Source of the DNA: Thaumasiovibrio subtropicus
GTDB taxonomy: Bacteria; Pseudomonadota; Gammaproteobacteria; Enterobacterales; Vibrionaceae
Assembly: GCF_019703835.1 (NCBI RefSeq)
Contig: NZ_AP023055.1
Span: 1,836,672-1,900,671 of the forward strand
Length of the DNA: 64,000 bases
Direction of reading: 5' to 3'
In this document: positions 8,098 to 17,081 of the stretch, one piece after another
How the letters are laid out: the number at the start of each line of letters is the position of its first letter
Position numbering within the stretch: the first letter of the stretch is position 1
Notes under the pieces: generated by a model
The model's database searches: none
Seen by the model: only the letters and a program-made list of their open reading frames with translations
What the model was told of the DNA's origin: nothing
Made by a program: the position numbers and the translations under genes

Positions 8098-9324
8098 TTA
8101 CTCGTTATACAGTTGTATCCGTTTATGATTGAACGCCCAGTGCTGATACCACGCAATCACTCCTTCAATCGTCTGTGGTTTACAAATGAGAAAGCCTTGC
8201 AAGGCAATTTCCGGATGCGTTTGTCGCAAATACTGGAATTCTTGTGGCCGCTCTATCCCTTCGGCGACTAATCCCATGTTTAACTCTTTCGCAAGATCAT
8301 TCAATGTAGAAACGATCAACTGTGAAAAGCGATCATTGTCGATATAGCTAATTAAACTGCGATCTATCTTTACTTCCGTAAAAGGTAAACGTCGTAGTTG
8401 GCGAATATTCGTGTACCCAGCCCCAAAGTCATCCAACGAGGTGCCAAACTGTAACATGCGAAGACGATTAAGCGTTTCTAACTGATTAGAAGTGCGAATT
8501 TGATACTCTTCGGTGATCTCGAGTATAAATTGCTGCGGCTTGAGGTGATTTATCTCCAAGATGGCTAAGAGCTGATTGGGAAAGTTGAGATCTTCAAGTT
8601 GAATCGGGCTAATGTTAATCGCCAATTGGCACTGCTCACCAAACTCCCTCAAAATTTGCGGGAAAGCCTTCACCGCTTTTTCAACCAACTGAAATGTCAC
8701 CAAGTTGATCAAACCGTGCTGCTCCGCAGCCATAATGAACTGACCGGGCATGATCGGGAATTTACTATCAGGAGTAACGATACGGGCAAGTACTTCAATA
8801 CTGGTCACACGGTGTGTTTGAGCATTTAACTTAGGCTGATAATACGGCTCAATTTGATGAAAGCTGATGGCATCGAGTAATGCCTGTTCAGACACTTGTG
8901 AGTCGGTAATATGCAGGTGTGTATGGTACTTTTTTAACTCTTCGAGTAGATGGTGAATCTCTTGTCTGTCAGCGCAATCACTTAGGGTGCCAAGATGATG
9001 AACGTTGTAAGAGCGAGCCAGATCGCTGGCCAGTTCGGTGACACGAATATCAAACTCTGACAGCAAGATAACGGCACCTAAATAGCCACGCTCGCCCAAC
9101 TTACGCATAATCGCCATCGCGTCGGTTCCACCCACGCGCATTGCAATAAAACACGCACTTTCGCAACGACACACATCATCAAAGTAAAACGTATCAGTTG
9201 GGTTAAACTGCTGAATACTCGCCTCGACGGCACTGAAAGTTGCCATCTCCAACTGCAAGTTTTCCATCAAGTCTGAAGCGCGTTTGATGTCATCATCGAT
9301 GATTGCAAATTTAGGTGCAGACAT
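8098..9324 (-). CDS. EAL-domain c-di-GMP phosphodiesterase with pseudo-receiver
   Basis: 408 residues; the ATG at 9324 follows AGAGG. The N-terminal ~125 residues resemble a response-regulator receiver (FAIIDDD opening), but the strand that should hold the phosphorylated Asp reads CFIAMRVGGTDA, so it probably cannot be phosphorylated. Residues about 150-390 are an EAL domain. The signature is EVL rather than EAL, yet the metal and catalytic residues seem present (NISP, EITE, LDDFGAG, VKIDRS, AEGIE), so c-di-GMP hydrolysis is likely. The gene lies between pgsA and the tRNA operon, which are adjacent in E. coli. Confidence 0.85.
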   Translation of the reverse strand: MSAPKFAIIDDDIKRASDLMENLQLEMATFSAVEASIQQFNPTDTFYFDDVCRCESACFIAMRVGGTDAMAIMRKLGERGYLGAVILLSEFDIRVTELASDLARSYNVHHLGTLSDCADRQEIHHLLEELKKYHTHLHITDSQVSEQALLDAISFHQIEPYYQPKLNAQTHRVTSIEVLARIVTPDSKFPIMPGQFIMAAEQHGLINLVTFQLVEKAVKAFPQILREFGEQCQLAINISPIQLEDLNFPNQLLAILEINHLKPQQFILEITEEYQIRTSNQLETLNRLRMLQFGTSLDDFGAGYTNIRQLRRLPFTEVKIDRSLISYIDNDRFSQLIVSTLNDLAKELNMGLVAEGIERPQEFQYLRQTHPEIALQGFLICKPQTIEGVIAWYQHWAFNHKRIQLYNE

Positions 9325-9387
9325 GCCTAACCTCTTCCCTTCCCAAATTAATCATAGCCAATGAGAAACACTTCATTTAGGGCAGAG

Positions 9388-9427
9388 ACAAAAAAAGCCA
9401 GTTGTCTAATCAACTGGCTTTTCGTCT
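9388..9427 (-). terminator. Terminator after pgsA
   Basis: AAGCCAGTTG and CAACTGGCTT form a stem, with a T-tract on the minus-strand side (A-run at 9391-9397 of the plus strand). It ends the uvrY-uvrC-pgsA transcript and separates it from the EAL gene. Confidence 0.8.
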
Positions 9428-9450
9428 TTTTTCGATGTCTACTATTTTAG

Positions 9451-10032
9451 CTAGTGATTCTCCGCATCTAGCAGGTCATGCCGAGCAGCATGAATGTACT
9501 GATACATAGAATAATAAGTAAGTGCCGTGGCAATATACAAAGCAACAAATCCGAGCGTGACAATCAATGACATCCCCTCCCAGCCCATCGCTGGTGCAGG
9601 ACTCCAGATTAACAGCACTAACGCTGCCATTTGCGCAGTGGTCTTGACTTTACCAACCCAAGAAACGGCAACGCTGTTGCGTTTACCGATTTCTGCCATC
9701 CATTCTCGCAGGGCAGAAATAATAATCTCTCTACCTATCATGGTAATGGCCGGGATAGTCACCCAAATCGTTTGGTAACTCTCGACGACTAAAACCAATG
9801 CGGTCGCAACCATGACTTTATCTGCTACGGGGTCAATAAATGCACCAAAACGTGTGGTTTGGTTAAGCTTTCTTGCTAAAAATCCATCCAACCAGTCGGT
9901 TAAGGCAGCAATAACAAAAATGAGAGCTGAGCCAAACGCAGACCAAGAGACAGGAAGATAGAACACCACAACGAATACTGGGATCAGCAGTAAACGAATG
10001 AAGCTCAAGATATTAGGAATAGTTAAACGCAT
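9451..10032 (-). CDS. pgsA: CDP-diacylglycerol-glycerol-3-phosphate 3-phosphatidyltransferase
   Basis: 193 residues, the usual length. It makes phosphatidylglycerophosphate from CDP-diacylglycerol and glycerol-3-phosphate at the inner membrane, the committed step to phosphatidylglycerol and cardiolipin. The CDP-alcohol phosphatidyltransferase signature DG-x2-AR-x8-G-x3-D-x3-D is intact (DGFLARKLNQ ... GAFIDPVADK, residues about 50-72), and the rest is a series of membrane helices. It follows uvrC by 45 bp and is the last gene of uvrY-uvrC-pgsA, an order conserved with E. coli. Confidence 0.97.
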   Translation of the reverse strand: MRLTIPNILSFIRLLLIPVFVVVFYLPVSWSAFGSALIFVIAALTDWLDGFLARKLNQTTRFGAFIDPVADKVMVATALVLVVESYQTIWVTIPAITMIGREIIISALREWMAEIGKRNSVAVSWVGKVKTTAQMAALVLLIWSPAPAMGWEGMSLIVTLGFVALYIATALTYYSMYQYIHAARHDLLDAENH

Positions 10033-10077
10033 GAGGTTTTAGTTCTTTTTGGTATGAGTTGGTATCTTGCCGCAATC

Positions 10078-11913
10078 TCAATGTTGTTGCAACGCATGAA
10101 AGATTTTCTCCGCCATTAAACGGCTAATCCCGGGTACTTTTGAGATTTCATCGACACTGGCGCGCTTAAGCTCTTGCAAACCACCCAAATGTTTAAGGAC
10201 AGCCTGCCGTCGTTTAGGTCCTACACCTTCAATATCTTCGAGTACACTGCGACGACGCGCTTTTCCACGCTGCGCACGGTGCCCCGCAATCGCGTGGTTA
10301 TGGCTTTCATCTCGAATATGTTGGATAAGGTGAAGAGCGGGGGCATCATCTTGGAGGGTGAACTCTTCTCCCGACGTCAAAATCAATGTTTCCAGCCCAG
10401 GCTTACGGGTCGTGCCTTTCGCAACACCTAATAAAACAGGGCGCTTTGGCCACACTTTCATCCACGGTGAAATCACCTCATTGGCCCGATTGAGCTGCCC
10501 TTTGCCGCCATCAATCACAATCACATCGGGGATTTTCTCAATCTCAAGCTGCTTTCCATAACGGCGTTCAAGGGCTTGTCCCATGGCCGCATAATCATCT
10601 CCCCCGGTAATACCCGTGATGTTAAATCGGCGATACTCTGCTTTTGCAGGCCCTTCACGATTGAATACCACGCAAGATGCGACGGTTTTCTCGCCCATGG
10701 TATGAGAGATATCAAAGCACTCCATGCGCTGGATATTCTCTACACCCAGCACCGTCTCGAGTTCACCGACACGTTGCTGAATCGTCATCTTATGGTTGAT
10801 TTTACTGGTCAGGGCAGTCAGCGCATTCGTCTTCGCGAGCTTAAGAAAACGTGCTCTATCAGCTCGCGGTCGTGTCTGGATCTTCACTTGTCGGCCCGCC
10901 ACTTCAGAGAGCAACGCGTTAAACTCACTCACTTCTGTTGCTTCCAAGCCATCCATTAAAATAATGCTCGGAATCGTACGGCCTTCTGCTTGGCTGAGAT
11001 AATACTGACTGACGAAGCTGTGCTGCACTTCCGCGATGTCCGTATCCGCAGGGATCTTGGGAAAATGACTTCGACTACCCAGCACTTTACCTTGGCGCAC
11101 CAGCAACACATGAATACAAGCGACCCCGTGCTCGTGGGCAACACCAATCACATCGATATCATCTTCCGTGCTGCTCGACACAAACTGCTGCTCTTGGACA
11201 CGCCGCAACGCTTGAATTTGATCGCGATAACGCGCCGCGTCTTCAAACGCCAAATCGCGGCTCGCCTGTTCCATCTTCTCCACCATAGTGGCGATCACTT
11301 GTCGATCTTTACCATTCAGGAACATACGCACGAAATTAACTTGTTCTTCGTAGCCTGATTCGGAAATCAACCCTTCAACACAGGGGCCATTACAACGCCC
11401 AATTTGATACATCAAACAAGGCCGACTGCGATTAGCATAAACCGAGTCTTCACATTGGCGGATAGGGAAAATCTTCTGGATAAGATGCAAGCTTTCACGC
11501 ACTGCGCCAGCGTCTGGGTAAGGGCCAAAATACTCACCTTTGCGCTTCTTTGCTCCACGGTGCATGGACAACCTTGGGTGCCGATGCGCGCTGAGAAAAA
11601 CATAGGGGTAAGATTTATCATCCCGCAACAACACGTTGTAACGAGGAAGGTACTGTTTAATGAGGTTATGTTCGAGGATCAGTGCTTCTGTCTCGGTGTG
11701 GGTAACCACCACTTCGATACGACAGATATTACTGACAAGTGCGCGGGTTTTCTGACTATCAACTTTCGCACGAAAGTAACTGGACAAGCGCTTTTTGAGA
11801 TCTTTCGCTTTGCCCACATAAATAACCTCACCATCCTGATCGTACATTCTGTACACACCAGGTTGGTGAGTAACGGTTTTTAAGAAGCTTTTTGCATCAA
11901 ATGCTGTCGACAC
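10078..11913 (-). CDS. uvrC: Excinuclease ABC subunit C
   Basis: 611 residues from a GTG start. UvrC makes both incisions around bulky DNA lesions in nucleotide excision repair. The N-terminal GIY-YIG nuclease (GVYRMYD ... VIYVGKA, residues 18-35) cuts on the 3' side. A UVR motif near residue 205-240 binds UvrB. The C-terminal RNase H-like nuclease (FDISH near residue 400) cuts on the 5' side, and tandem helix-hairpin-helix motifs end the protein (IEGVGPKRRQAVLKHLGG). It starts 24 bp after uvrY, as in other gammaproteobacteria. Confidence 0.97.
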   Translation of the reverse strand: MSTAFDAKSFLKTVTHQPGVYRMYDQDGEVIYVGKAKDLKKRLSSYFRAKVDSQKTRALVSNICRIEVVVTHTETEALILEHNLIKQYLPRYNVLLRDDKSYPYVFLSAHRHPRLSMHRGAKKRKGEYFGPYPDAGAVRESLHLIQKIFPIRQCEDSVYANRSRPCLMYQIGRCNGPCVEGLISESGYEEQVNFVRMFLNGKDRQVIATMVEKMEQASRDLAFEDAARYRDQIQALRRVQEQQFVSSSTEDDIDVIGVAHEHGVACIHVLLVRQGKVLGSRSHFPKIPADTDIAEVQHSFVSQYYLSQAEGRTIPSIILMDGLEATEVSEFNALLSEVAGRQVKIQTRPRADRARFLKLAKTNALTALTSKINHKMTIQQRVGELETVLGVENIQRMECFDISHTMGEKTVASCVVFNREGPAKAEYRRFNITGITGGDDYAAMGQALERRYGKQLEIEKIPDVIVIDGGKGQLNRANEVISPWMKVWPKRPVLLGVAKGTTRKPGLETLILTSGEEFTLQDDAPALHLIQHIRDESHNHAIAGHRAQRGKARRRSVLEDIEGVGPKRRQAVLKHLGGLQELKRASVDEISKVPGISRLMAEKIFHALQQH

Positions 11914-11937
11914 CTGGGATACATCTCGTGTCTAGGA

Positions 11938-12582
11938 CTACAGAGCTTCAGTATCCAACATACCGTAACGAATAGCTAGGTGTGTTAACTCAACATCACC
12001 ACTGATATCTAGTTTACTAAACAGACGGTAGCGGTAACTGTTAACCGTTTTCGGACTCAAACTTAATTGCTCCGAAATATCCGTTACCTTTTGACCTTTA
12101 GTAATCATCATCATAATTTGCAGTTCGCGCTCTGAAAGGTCTTTAAACGGATTTTCAGCATCAGTTGCAAATTGGCTCAGTGCCATTTGTTGGGCAATTT
12201 CCGGCGATATGTAACGCTGTCCTGAATGAACGGCGCGGATGGCGTTCACCATCTCATCAGGGCCTGCACCTTTGGTCAAATAACCAGACGCGCCAGCCTG
12301 CATCACCTTAGTTGGAAACGGGTTCTCGGTATGAATCGTCAAGACGATAATTTTTACGTCTGGATTAAAACGCAGAATTTTTCTTGTTGCTTCTAAACCA
12401 CCAATACCGGGCATGTTCATGTCCATAAGAATGATATCCGCATGTTGACTACGGCACCATTTTACGGCTTCTTCACCACTGTCGGCTTCCCCTACCACTT
12501 TGATACCACGGACATCTTCTAAAAGACGTCGAATCCCTGTGCGAACCAGTTCGTGATCATCTACGAGGAATACATTGATCAA
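11938..12582 (-). CDS. uvrY: Response regulator of the BarA/UvrY (VarS/VarA) system
   Basis: 214 residues from a TTG start at 12582, placed seven bases after GGAG; the frame runs on to 12618 but the family begins at (M)INVxLVDDHEL. UvrY/VarA is phosphorylated by BarA/VarS and activates the Csr small RNAs, which control carbon metabolism and virulence through CsrA. The receiver has the acidic pocket DDHE, the phospho-acceptor Asp in LMDMNMPG and the conserved Lys in YLTKG. The C-terminal LuxR-type helix-turn-helix reads LSERELQIMMMITKGQ ... SPKTVNSYRYR. It is the first gene of the uvrC operon. Confidence 0.95.
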   Translation of the reverse strand: MINVFLVDDHELVRTGIRRLLEDVRGIKVVGEADSGEEAVKWCRSQHADIILMDMNMPGIGGLEATRKILRFNPDVKIIVLTIHTENPFPTKVMQAGASGYLTKGAGPDEMVNAIRAVHSGQRYISPEIAQQMALSQFATDAENPFKDLSERELQIMMMITKGQKVTDISEQLSLSPKTVNSYRYRLFSKLDISGDVELTHLAIRYGMLDTEAL

Positions 12583-13279
12583 ACTGTATCTCCAAACTGA
12601 GTTGGTTCGGCACCCCATGAAGGGATAGCTCTAATTAATGATAGGCCAGTCTAACGTATAATTTTCGATTAACACAACGACCAGCACTGCATTTTTCGAA
12701 AAAGCACTTTGAGACTCGCCAGAAGGTAGCAAAACAGATACTTTCGATCCTTGTTCTGCGAATATATTCACAGTGAAAAGAAGATTCTCCTAACACCATT
12801 CGCTGAATATACGCATTAATGCCTAGCCGCTACCATTCCGCGCAACATTGTGCACGAATGTGCAATTGAATGCAAAATAACTCTGTCTTAATTGTCTAAT
12901 TTGTTAGTACAAAAAAGCATCAATATGTGCAAGTTTACACCACTCTCACTACGGTGCAGCGGCGCAGCAACGTACAGCAGATAATCCCACAAAAGTTGAG
13001 AGGTTTGCCACGCCAAGGCTGACAGGCACTCAGCAAATAGAGACAGATATGACCCAAATACCATTGACCTCAATGACGTCATGCGGCCATTTCATACTGT
13101 TTTACACTTAGTTTCCTTTCGCAATAGCGCGCTAGGTCACAACGCAGGCTAATTTCACAACACCTCGTCCGCATTTCTCAACCTCGATACAGCAATTTGA
13201 CACAATCTTGTCATTTCCGATTAAAAACCGCGTACCATCGGTCATCTAAGATAACCACGACATATTCAACAGGTTAAAC
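12583..13279. other. Gene-free upstream region between uvrY and an exported protein
   Basis: About 700 bp between divergent genes. It must hold both promoters. I see no convincing coding frame, tRNA or hairpin-T terminator. The only clear small element is a perfect 10-bp palindrome ATGACGTCAT at 13072-13081, of unknown meaning. Confidence 0.5.
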
Positions 13280-13819
13280 ATGAAAAGGACAGTTGTCTCT
13301 CTTTTACTCGCTGCCGCATTCTCCACTCCAGCAATGGCCGCTGATGCGACTCAACCATTTCAATTATCAGTACCAGGCCATAACCTTCCAGAAGGTGATG
13401 TAAAAGGTTTCCGTGCCACTGTGCTTTATGGTCAAACAACCAATGTGACTGGTTTAAACTTGGCGCTATTTGGTCTCGCGGAGTCTCAGCACTTTACGGG
13501 TCTAAGCCTCGACTTTTTTGGTGCTAACCGAACCACAGAATCTTCTCTAGGTTTGAAGGTTGGACTAGCAAACTGGAATGACGGTACTGCAAAAGGTGTC
13601 GAATTAGGCTTTGCCAACTACACAGGAGGCGAGTTTACCGGTTTGCAATGGGGTGCAGTGAACTACGCGGGTCGGCTCAATGGACTTCAGCTTGGCTTGT
13701 TTAACGCGACAGATCGCATTGAACAGGGCATCCAAATCGGCTTCATCAACTATGACAAGTCAGGCACATTTGTGAGCGAAGATCTGCCAGTCTTCCCGAT
13801 CATCAATGCCCGCTTCTAA
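13280..13819 (+). CDS. Exported protein with repeated glycine-rich beta-strand motif
   Basis: 179 residues; start ATG after AGG. A Sec signal peptide ends at AMA-ADA (about residue 20). The mature part has a short repeat of about 14-16 residues, roughly G-[LVI]-x-[LW]-G-x-x-N-x-x-x, for example GVELGFANY, GLQWGAVNY, GLQLGLFNA and GIQIGFINY. Such repeats suggest stacked beta strands, as in outer-membrane or surface proteins. I do not recognise a characterised function. A strong terminator follows, and the gene stands alone. Confidence 0.7.
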   Translation: MKRTVVSLLLAAAFSTPAMAADATQPFQLSVPGHNLPEGDVKGFRATVLYGQTTNVTGLNLALFGLAESQHFTGLSLDFFGANRTTESSLGLKVGLANWNDGTAKGVELGFANYTGGEFTGLQWGAVNYAGRLNGLQLGLFNATDRIEQGIQIGFINYDKSGTFVSEDLPVFPIINARF

Positions 13820-13847
13820 TTAACGATTTCTTGTTCTACTCCGTTTC

Positions 13848-13875
13848 GAGCCAGCGAACGCTGGCTCTTTTTTTA
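13848..13875 (+). terminator. Terminator after the 13280 gene
   Basis: GAGCCAGCG and CGCTGGCTC form a perfect stem with a short loop, followed by a run of seven T. It may also work as a barrier for the convergent gene ending at 13883. Confidence 0.85.
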
Positions 13876-13882
13876 TCCTCTT

Positions 13883-15013
13883 CTACTTCTTAATCACATC
13901 AATGTTGATTTTCCCTAGATACGTCGCGGCCAACTGCACCTTGTCTCCGGGCTTAAGATAGCGGTCACCACCGACATTCTCTTCAATGTACTCTTCAATC
14001 ACATAATTCAAAGGCCCAGAGTCTAAGAATGAAAACGTAAATAACCACTTCAGCCCTTTACGCACTTGATAACCCATACCAGGCGCATTGAAGACCACGC
14101 CTTCCGGCGTGCCGGTAATGACACTTTGCCCAGCTTGGATGTAAGTGTGTTCAAGCAAAGGAACTGGCTGCCCTTCATAACGCCACAAAGGATTAGTGCC
14201 ATCTTTCAAAATCCACTCAATGAGCGCTGTAGGTGGCATGATCATCTCACTGGCTTGTGCATTTTGTCTTAGCTCTCCATTCACCCATGTTGACAAGGTG
14301 ATTTCATTAACGAAGCTTTCCCAGTCACGAGGCACCACAATATAGGGGCCAGTAGGGAAACGGTCATCGCCACTTTTGGCATCTGAAAATCCATGTCCCG
14401 ACGCAATATCATCCAGATTCAGGTTTCGCAGCAAGGCGGCGCGGTCTGTCATATCACCACACACAAACACCCCCGCCACCGCCGCTTTCGCTTCCGCTAC
14501 CGACGCAATGTCTTGAGACCAACGTAAGCAAAGCTCCACCTCATAATCCAGCAACTGTTCTCCGTTGTAACTCAAGGTCGTGATTGCAGGCGTCGCTTGG
14601 GCATACTTTGGAAACAGAAAGACCTCATCAATCGAGGCTTCTTCCCCATGTTCTTCATAATTTGTCCCAGCGGCGACTTGCTCCCTCGCACCCCCTCCAG
14701 CTGGTAACAGAGTTTGATATTGATAGGCTTGTGTTTCTGCCACTGATGACTTCAAAGCAATACGTTCGTAACCAATTTTTTCAACAATCGCCAACGGGTC
14801 TTCCGGAAATACATTCAACATTTGGCTTAAGTTGATCGCTTCGATTTGATGACCCGTATCGCCCAGCACCAACAGCGTCTCTTTTTGGCCTTGCTGGTTG
14901 AGAATTTGAGCCAAGGTTACCGCCTTATCAAGTGGGGCAAGTTCAGACGCCAACGCGGCGTGAGTAGCGAGAGCAATACTTAACCCAGAGACGAACAATT
15001 TCTTAAACTTCAT
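13883..15013 (-). CDS. Fumarylacetoacetate hydrolase-family protein with signal peptide
   Basis: 376 residues; ATG after AAGGAGGA. The N-terminus is a clear signal peptide (cleavage near ALA-SEL, residue 22), which is unusual because FAH-fold enzymes are normally cytoplasmic. The fold's landmarks are present: AAGTNYEEHGEE, the metal-binding LDYEVEL and GQSVITGTPEGV near the C-terminal side. Family members hydrolyse, decarboxylate or isomerise beta-dicarbonyl compounds at a divalent metal. The substrate cannot be told. The gene is divergent, 83 bp from a two-component regulator gene, so it could be a target of that system. Confidence 0.78.
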   Translation of the reverse strand: MKFKKLFVSGLSIALATHAALASELAPLDKAVTLAQILNQQGQKETLLVLGDTGHQIEAINLSQMLNVFPEDPLAIVEKIGYERIALKSSVAETQAYQYQTLLPAGGGAREQVAAGTNYEEHGEEASIDEVFLFPKYAQATPAITTLSYNGEQLLDYEVELCLRWSQDIASVAEAKAAVAGVFVCGDMTDRAALLRNLNLDDIASGHGFSDAKSGDDRFPTGPYIVVPRDWESFVNEITLSTWVNGELRQNAQASEMIMPPTALIEWILKDGTNPLWRYEGQPVPLLEHTYIQAGQSVITGTPEGVVFNAPGMGYQVRKGLKWLFTFSFLDSGPLNYVIEEYIEENVGGDRYLKPGDKVQLAATYLGKINIDVIKK

Positions 15014-15096
15014 AACTTCCTCCTTTGTTTGATGTCAGGCAAAGTAGCAAGTCGAATGTCGCAAGTAGGTCACGAATAAGACCTTAGGACGATCAA

Positions 15097-15756
15097 ATGC
15101 GAATTTTATTGGTTGACGATAACCATGATGCTATCGCCAATATGAGCGATTTCTTAGAACTGCACGATCACCAGGTCGATATTGCTTACCATGGTGAGGC
15201 CGCTCTGCAGTGCATTAAAAGCTTCAGTTTCGATGTGATTGTATTAGACATCATGATGCCCGTAATGGATGGGTTGACTGCCTGCCAGCAGATCCGACAG
15301 CTTACGGAAACGCCCATCATTTTTGTGACTGCCAGAGATACTTTGGAAGATAAGTTAGAAGGCTTTCGTGTCGGTGCCGATGACTATTTAGTAAAGCCAT
15401 TTGCTCTGCCTGAAATGCTCGCCCGCGTCGAAGTCATTCATGCAAGAGCATCCGGTCAACACAAACAAATGCTCAGCTTTGGCGCATTGGCCTATGACCT
15501 GAGTAAGGATGAAGTCCGCCATCACAATGCACCTATCGCACTGGACCCAACCCAAAAACAGCTCCTCAAGCTCCTCCTTAACCATGCGCCTGCCATCGTC
15601 AATAGCCGAGATATGGCTTACGCCATCTGGCAAGAGGAAGACATTGATAGCAGTGCATTACGCACCCAAATCTATCGGCTACGAAAATCGCTACCCGATG
15701 GCATGTTGGTTACTGTCAGGGGAAAAGGATATCGATTAAGTGAGCAACACCAATGA
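15097..15756 (+). CDS. OmpR-family response regulator
   Basis: 219 residues; ATG after AGGA. The receiver domain has the acidic pocket (LVDDN), the phospho-acceptor Asp in VLDIMMPVMDG near residue 52, and the Lys in DDYLVKPF. The C-terminal winged-helix domain (LTxxE-like region replaced by LDPTQKQLLKLL; ... TVRGKGYRL) binds DNA. It overlaps the start of the histidine kinase gene by 4 bp (ATGA), so the two are translationally coupled and form a pair. Confidence 0.92.
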   Translation: MRILLVDDNHDAIANMSDFLELHDHQVDIAYHGEAALQCIKSFSFDVIVLDIMMPVMDGLTACQQIRQLTETPIIFVTARDTLEDKLEGFRVGADDYLVKPFALPEMLARVEVIHARASGQHKQMLSFGALAYDLSKDEVRHHNAPIALDPTQKQLLKLLLNHAPAIVNSRDMAYAIWQEEDIDSSALRTQIYRLRKSLPDGMLVTVRGKGYRLSEQHQ

Positions 15757-16946
15757 TTAGAAAACACCTGCGCAATTGGTACCGAACTAGCATTCGTCAT
15801 CAGGTATTTACCGTGATTGCCTGCCTAACAACTGCCACCAGTATTGCCATTATCACCATTGCTTGGGCCGCCACGGAACTCGCCGCCGATGCCTTCATCA
15901 ACCAACGCTTTATGACTCAGGTAGAGCAGCTCACAAAGCAGGCGCTCATCAACGAAGCCTGGCCAGACTTACCCTCTCATCTTCAGCGCTATGACCTCTC
16001 CGACACCCAAGTGCCCGAGTATCTGCGCGGATTGCATGTTGGCCTGACCGAACTTGAAACGCTCGATCGCCATGTATTCATCACCGAGAGCAACGCAAGT
16101 TACCCTCAACAATATTGGGTCTATCAGCCAGATCGAGACCCCGCGATTGTCCCCTATGGTGAAAGCGTCCGGATCCCCGTCCTCAGCATGGCTCTGCTAG
16201 TCGGTGTACTGGGTCTTATCACCGCCTATGTTCTTTCACGTCACATCACTCGGCCAGTATTGGCGCTGCAAGCGATGATCGCCAATGCCAGTATCGATAC
16301 ACCGCCACAAGATCTCCAACGCCAAGACGAGCTCGGTGACTTAAACCGTACTTATATCGACAATTTTCAACGCTTAGCCCAATTCATTGAACGCGAGAAA
16401 CAATTTACTCGCTATGCAAGCCACGAACTACGTACCCCCGTCAATGTCATACGCGGCGCAACCGATCTACTTAAGATTCAACATACCGATCCAAAAAGCC
16501 AAAAACTGGTAGCGCGTTTTGAACGCGCACACACCGACATGACACAGCTAATCACGACCTTTTTGCTACTCGGTCGCGAGCAACAACCGCAAAACAACCT
16601 TTTTTTGAAGCGCGCGATTGAGCAGCAACTCGACGATCTCCATCACCTGCTCACTCAGCGTTCCATAACGGTAACCGCTGAGCTTAGGAGCAATATTCAA
16701 CTCCCCGAACACTTCACCCAAGTATTACTCCACAATCTTCTTCGCAATGCACTCAGTTATGCCTTGAGCAGAGTGGAAATCCAGCTATCAGGCAATCGCT
16801 TATTCATCGTGAACGATATCCACCCACAACAAAATAGTGGCTTCGGGCATGGCCTCACCATCATTGACAGTATTTGCCAAAGCGCCAACTGGCAGTGCCA
16901 TACCCGTATTCGAAAACAAACTTTTTATAGCTTGGTCTATTTCTAA
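15753..16946 (+). CDS. Sensor histidine kinase
   Basis: 397 residues. Two membrane segments (about residues 18-40 and 145-165) flank a short periplasmic sensor of about 100 residues. A HAMP-like linker is followed by the H-box HELRTPVNVIRG, where the His is phosphorylated. The ATP-binding domain has an N-box (LLRNALSYAL) and a glycine loop (GFGHGLTI), although the D-x-G box is weak (IVNDIH). It pairs with the OmpR-type regulator just upstream. The signal is unknown. An outer-membrane protein gene follows 135 bp downstream and may be its target. Confidence 0.88.
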   Translation: MIRKHLRNWYRTSIRHQVFTVIACLTTATSIAIITIAWAATELAADAFINQRFMTQVEQLTKQALINEAWPDLPSHLQRYDLSDTQVPEYLRGLHVGLTELETLDRHVFITESNASYPQQYWVYQPDRDPAIVPYGESVRIPVLSMALLVGVLGLITAYVLSRHITRPVLALQAMIANASIDTPPQDLQRQDELGDLNRTYIDNFQRLAQFIEREKQFTRYASHELRTPVNVIRGATDLLKIQHTDPKSQKLVARFERAHTDMTQLITTFLLLGREQQPQNNLFLKRAIEQQLDDLHHLLTQRSITVTAELRSNIQLPEHFTQVLLHNLLRNALSYALSRVEIQLSGNRLFIVNDIHPQQNSGFGHGLTIIDSICQSANWQCHTRIRKQTFYSLVYF

Positions 16947-17081
16947 CCCACCCTCTGACTTGGCCAAAATGCAGAGGCAGACTCGCTTAACTGGCCAAGC
17001 GTTGCTCTACAACAGACTGTGACTCGGTTGTGACATTCAGGTCGATAAGATGACTCCACTTTCAAAGACAAGGAGTCCAAC

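Noticed and set aside
12888..13082. 64-codon minus-strand frame between uvrY and the exported protein gene
   Set aside because: No ribosome site, no recognisable composition, and it lies in a likely control region.
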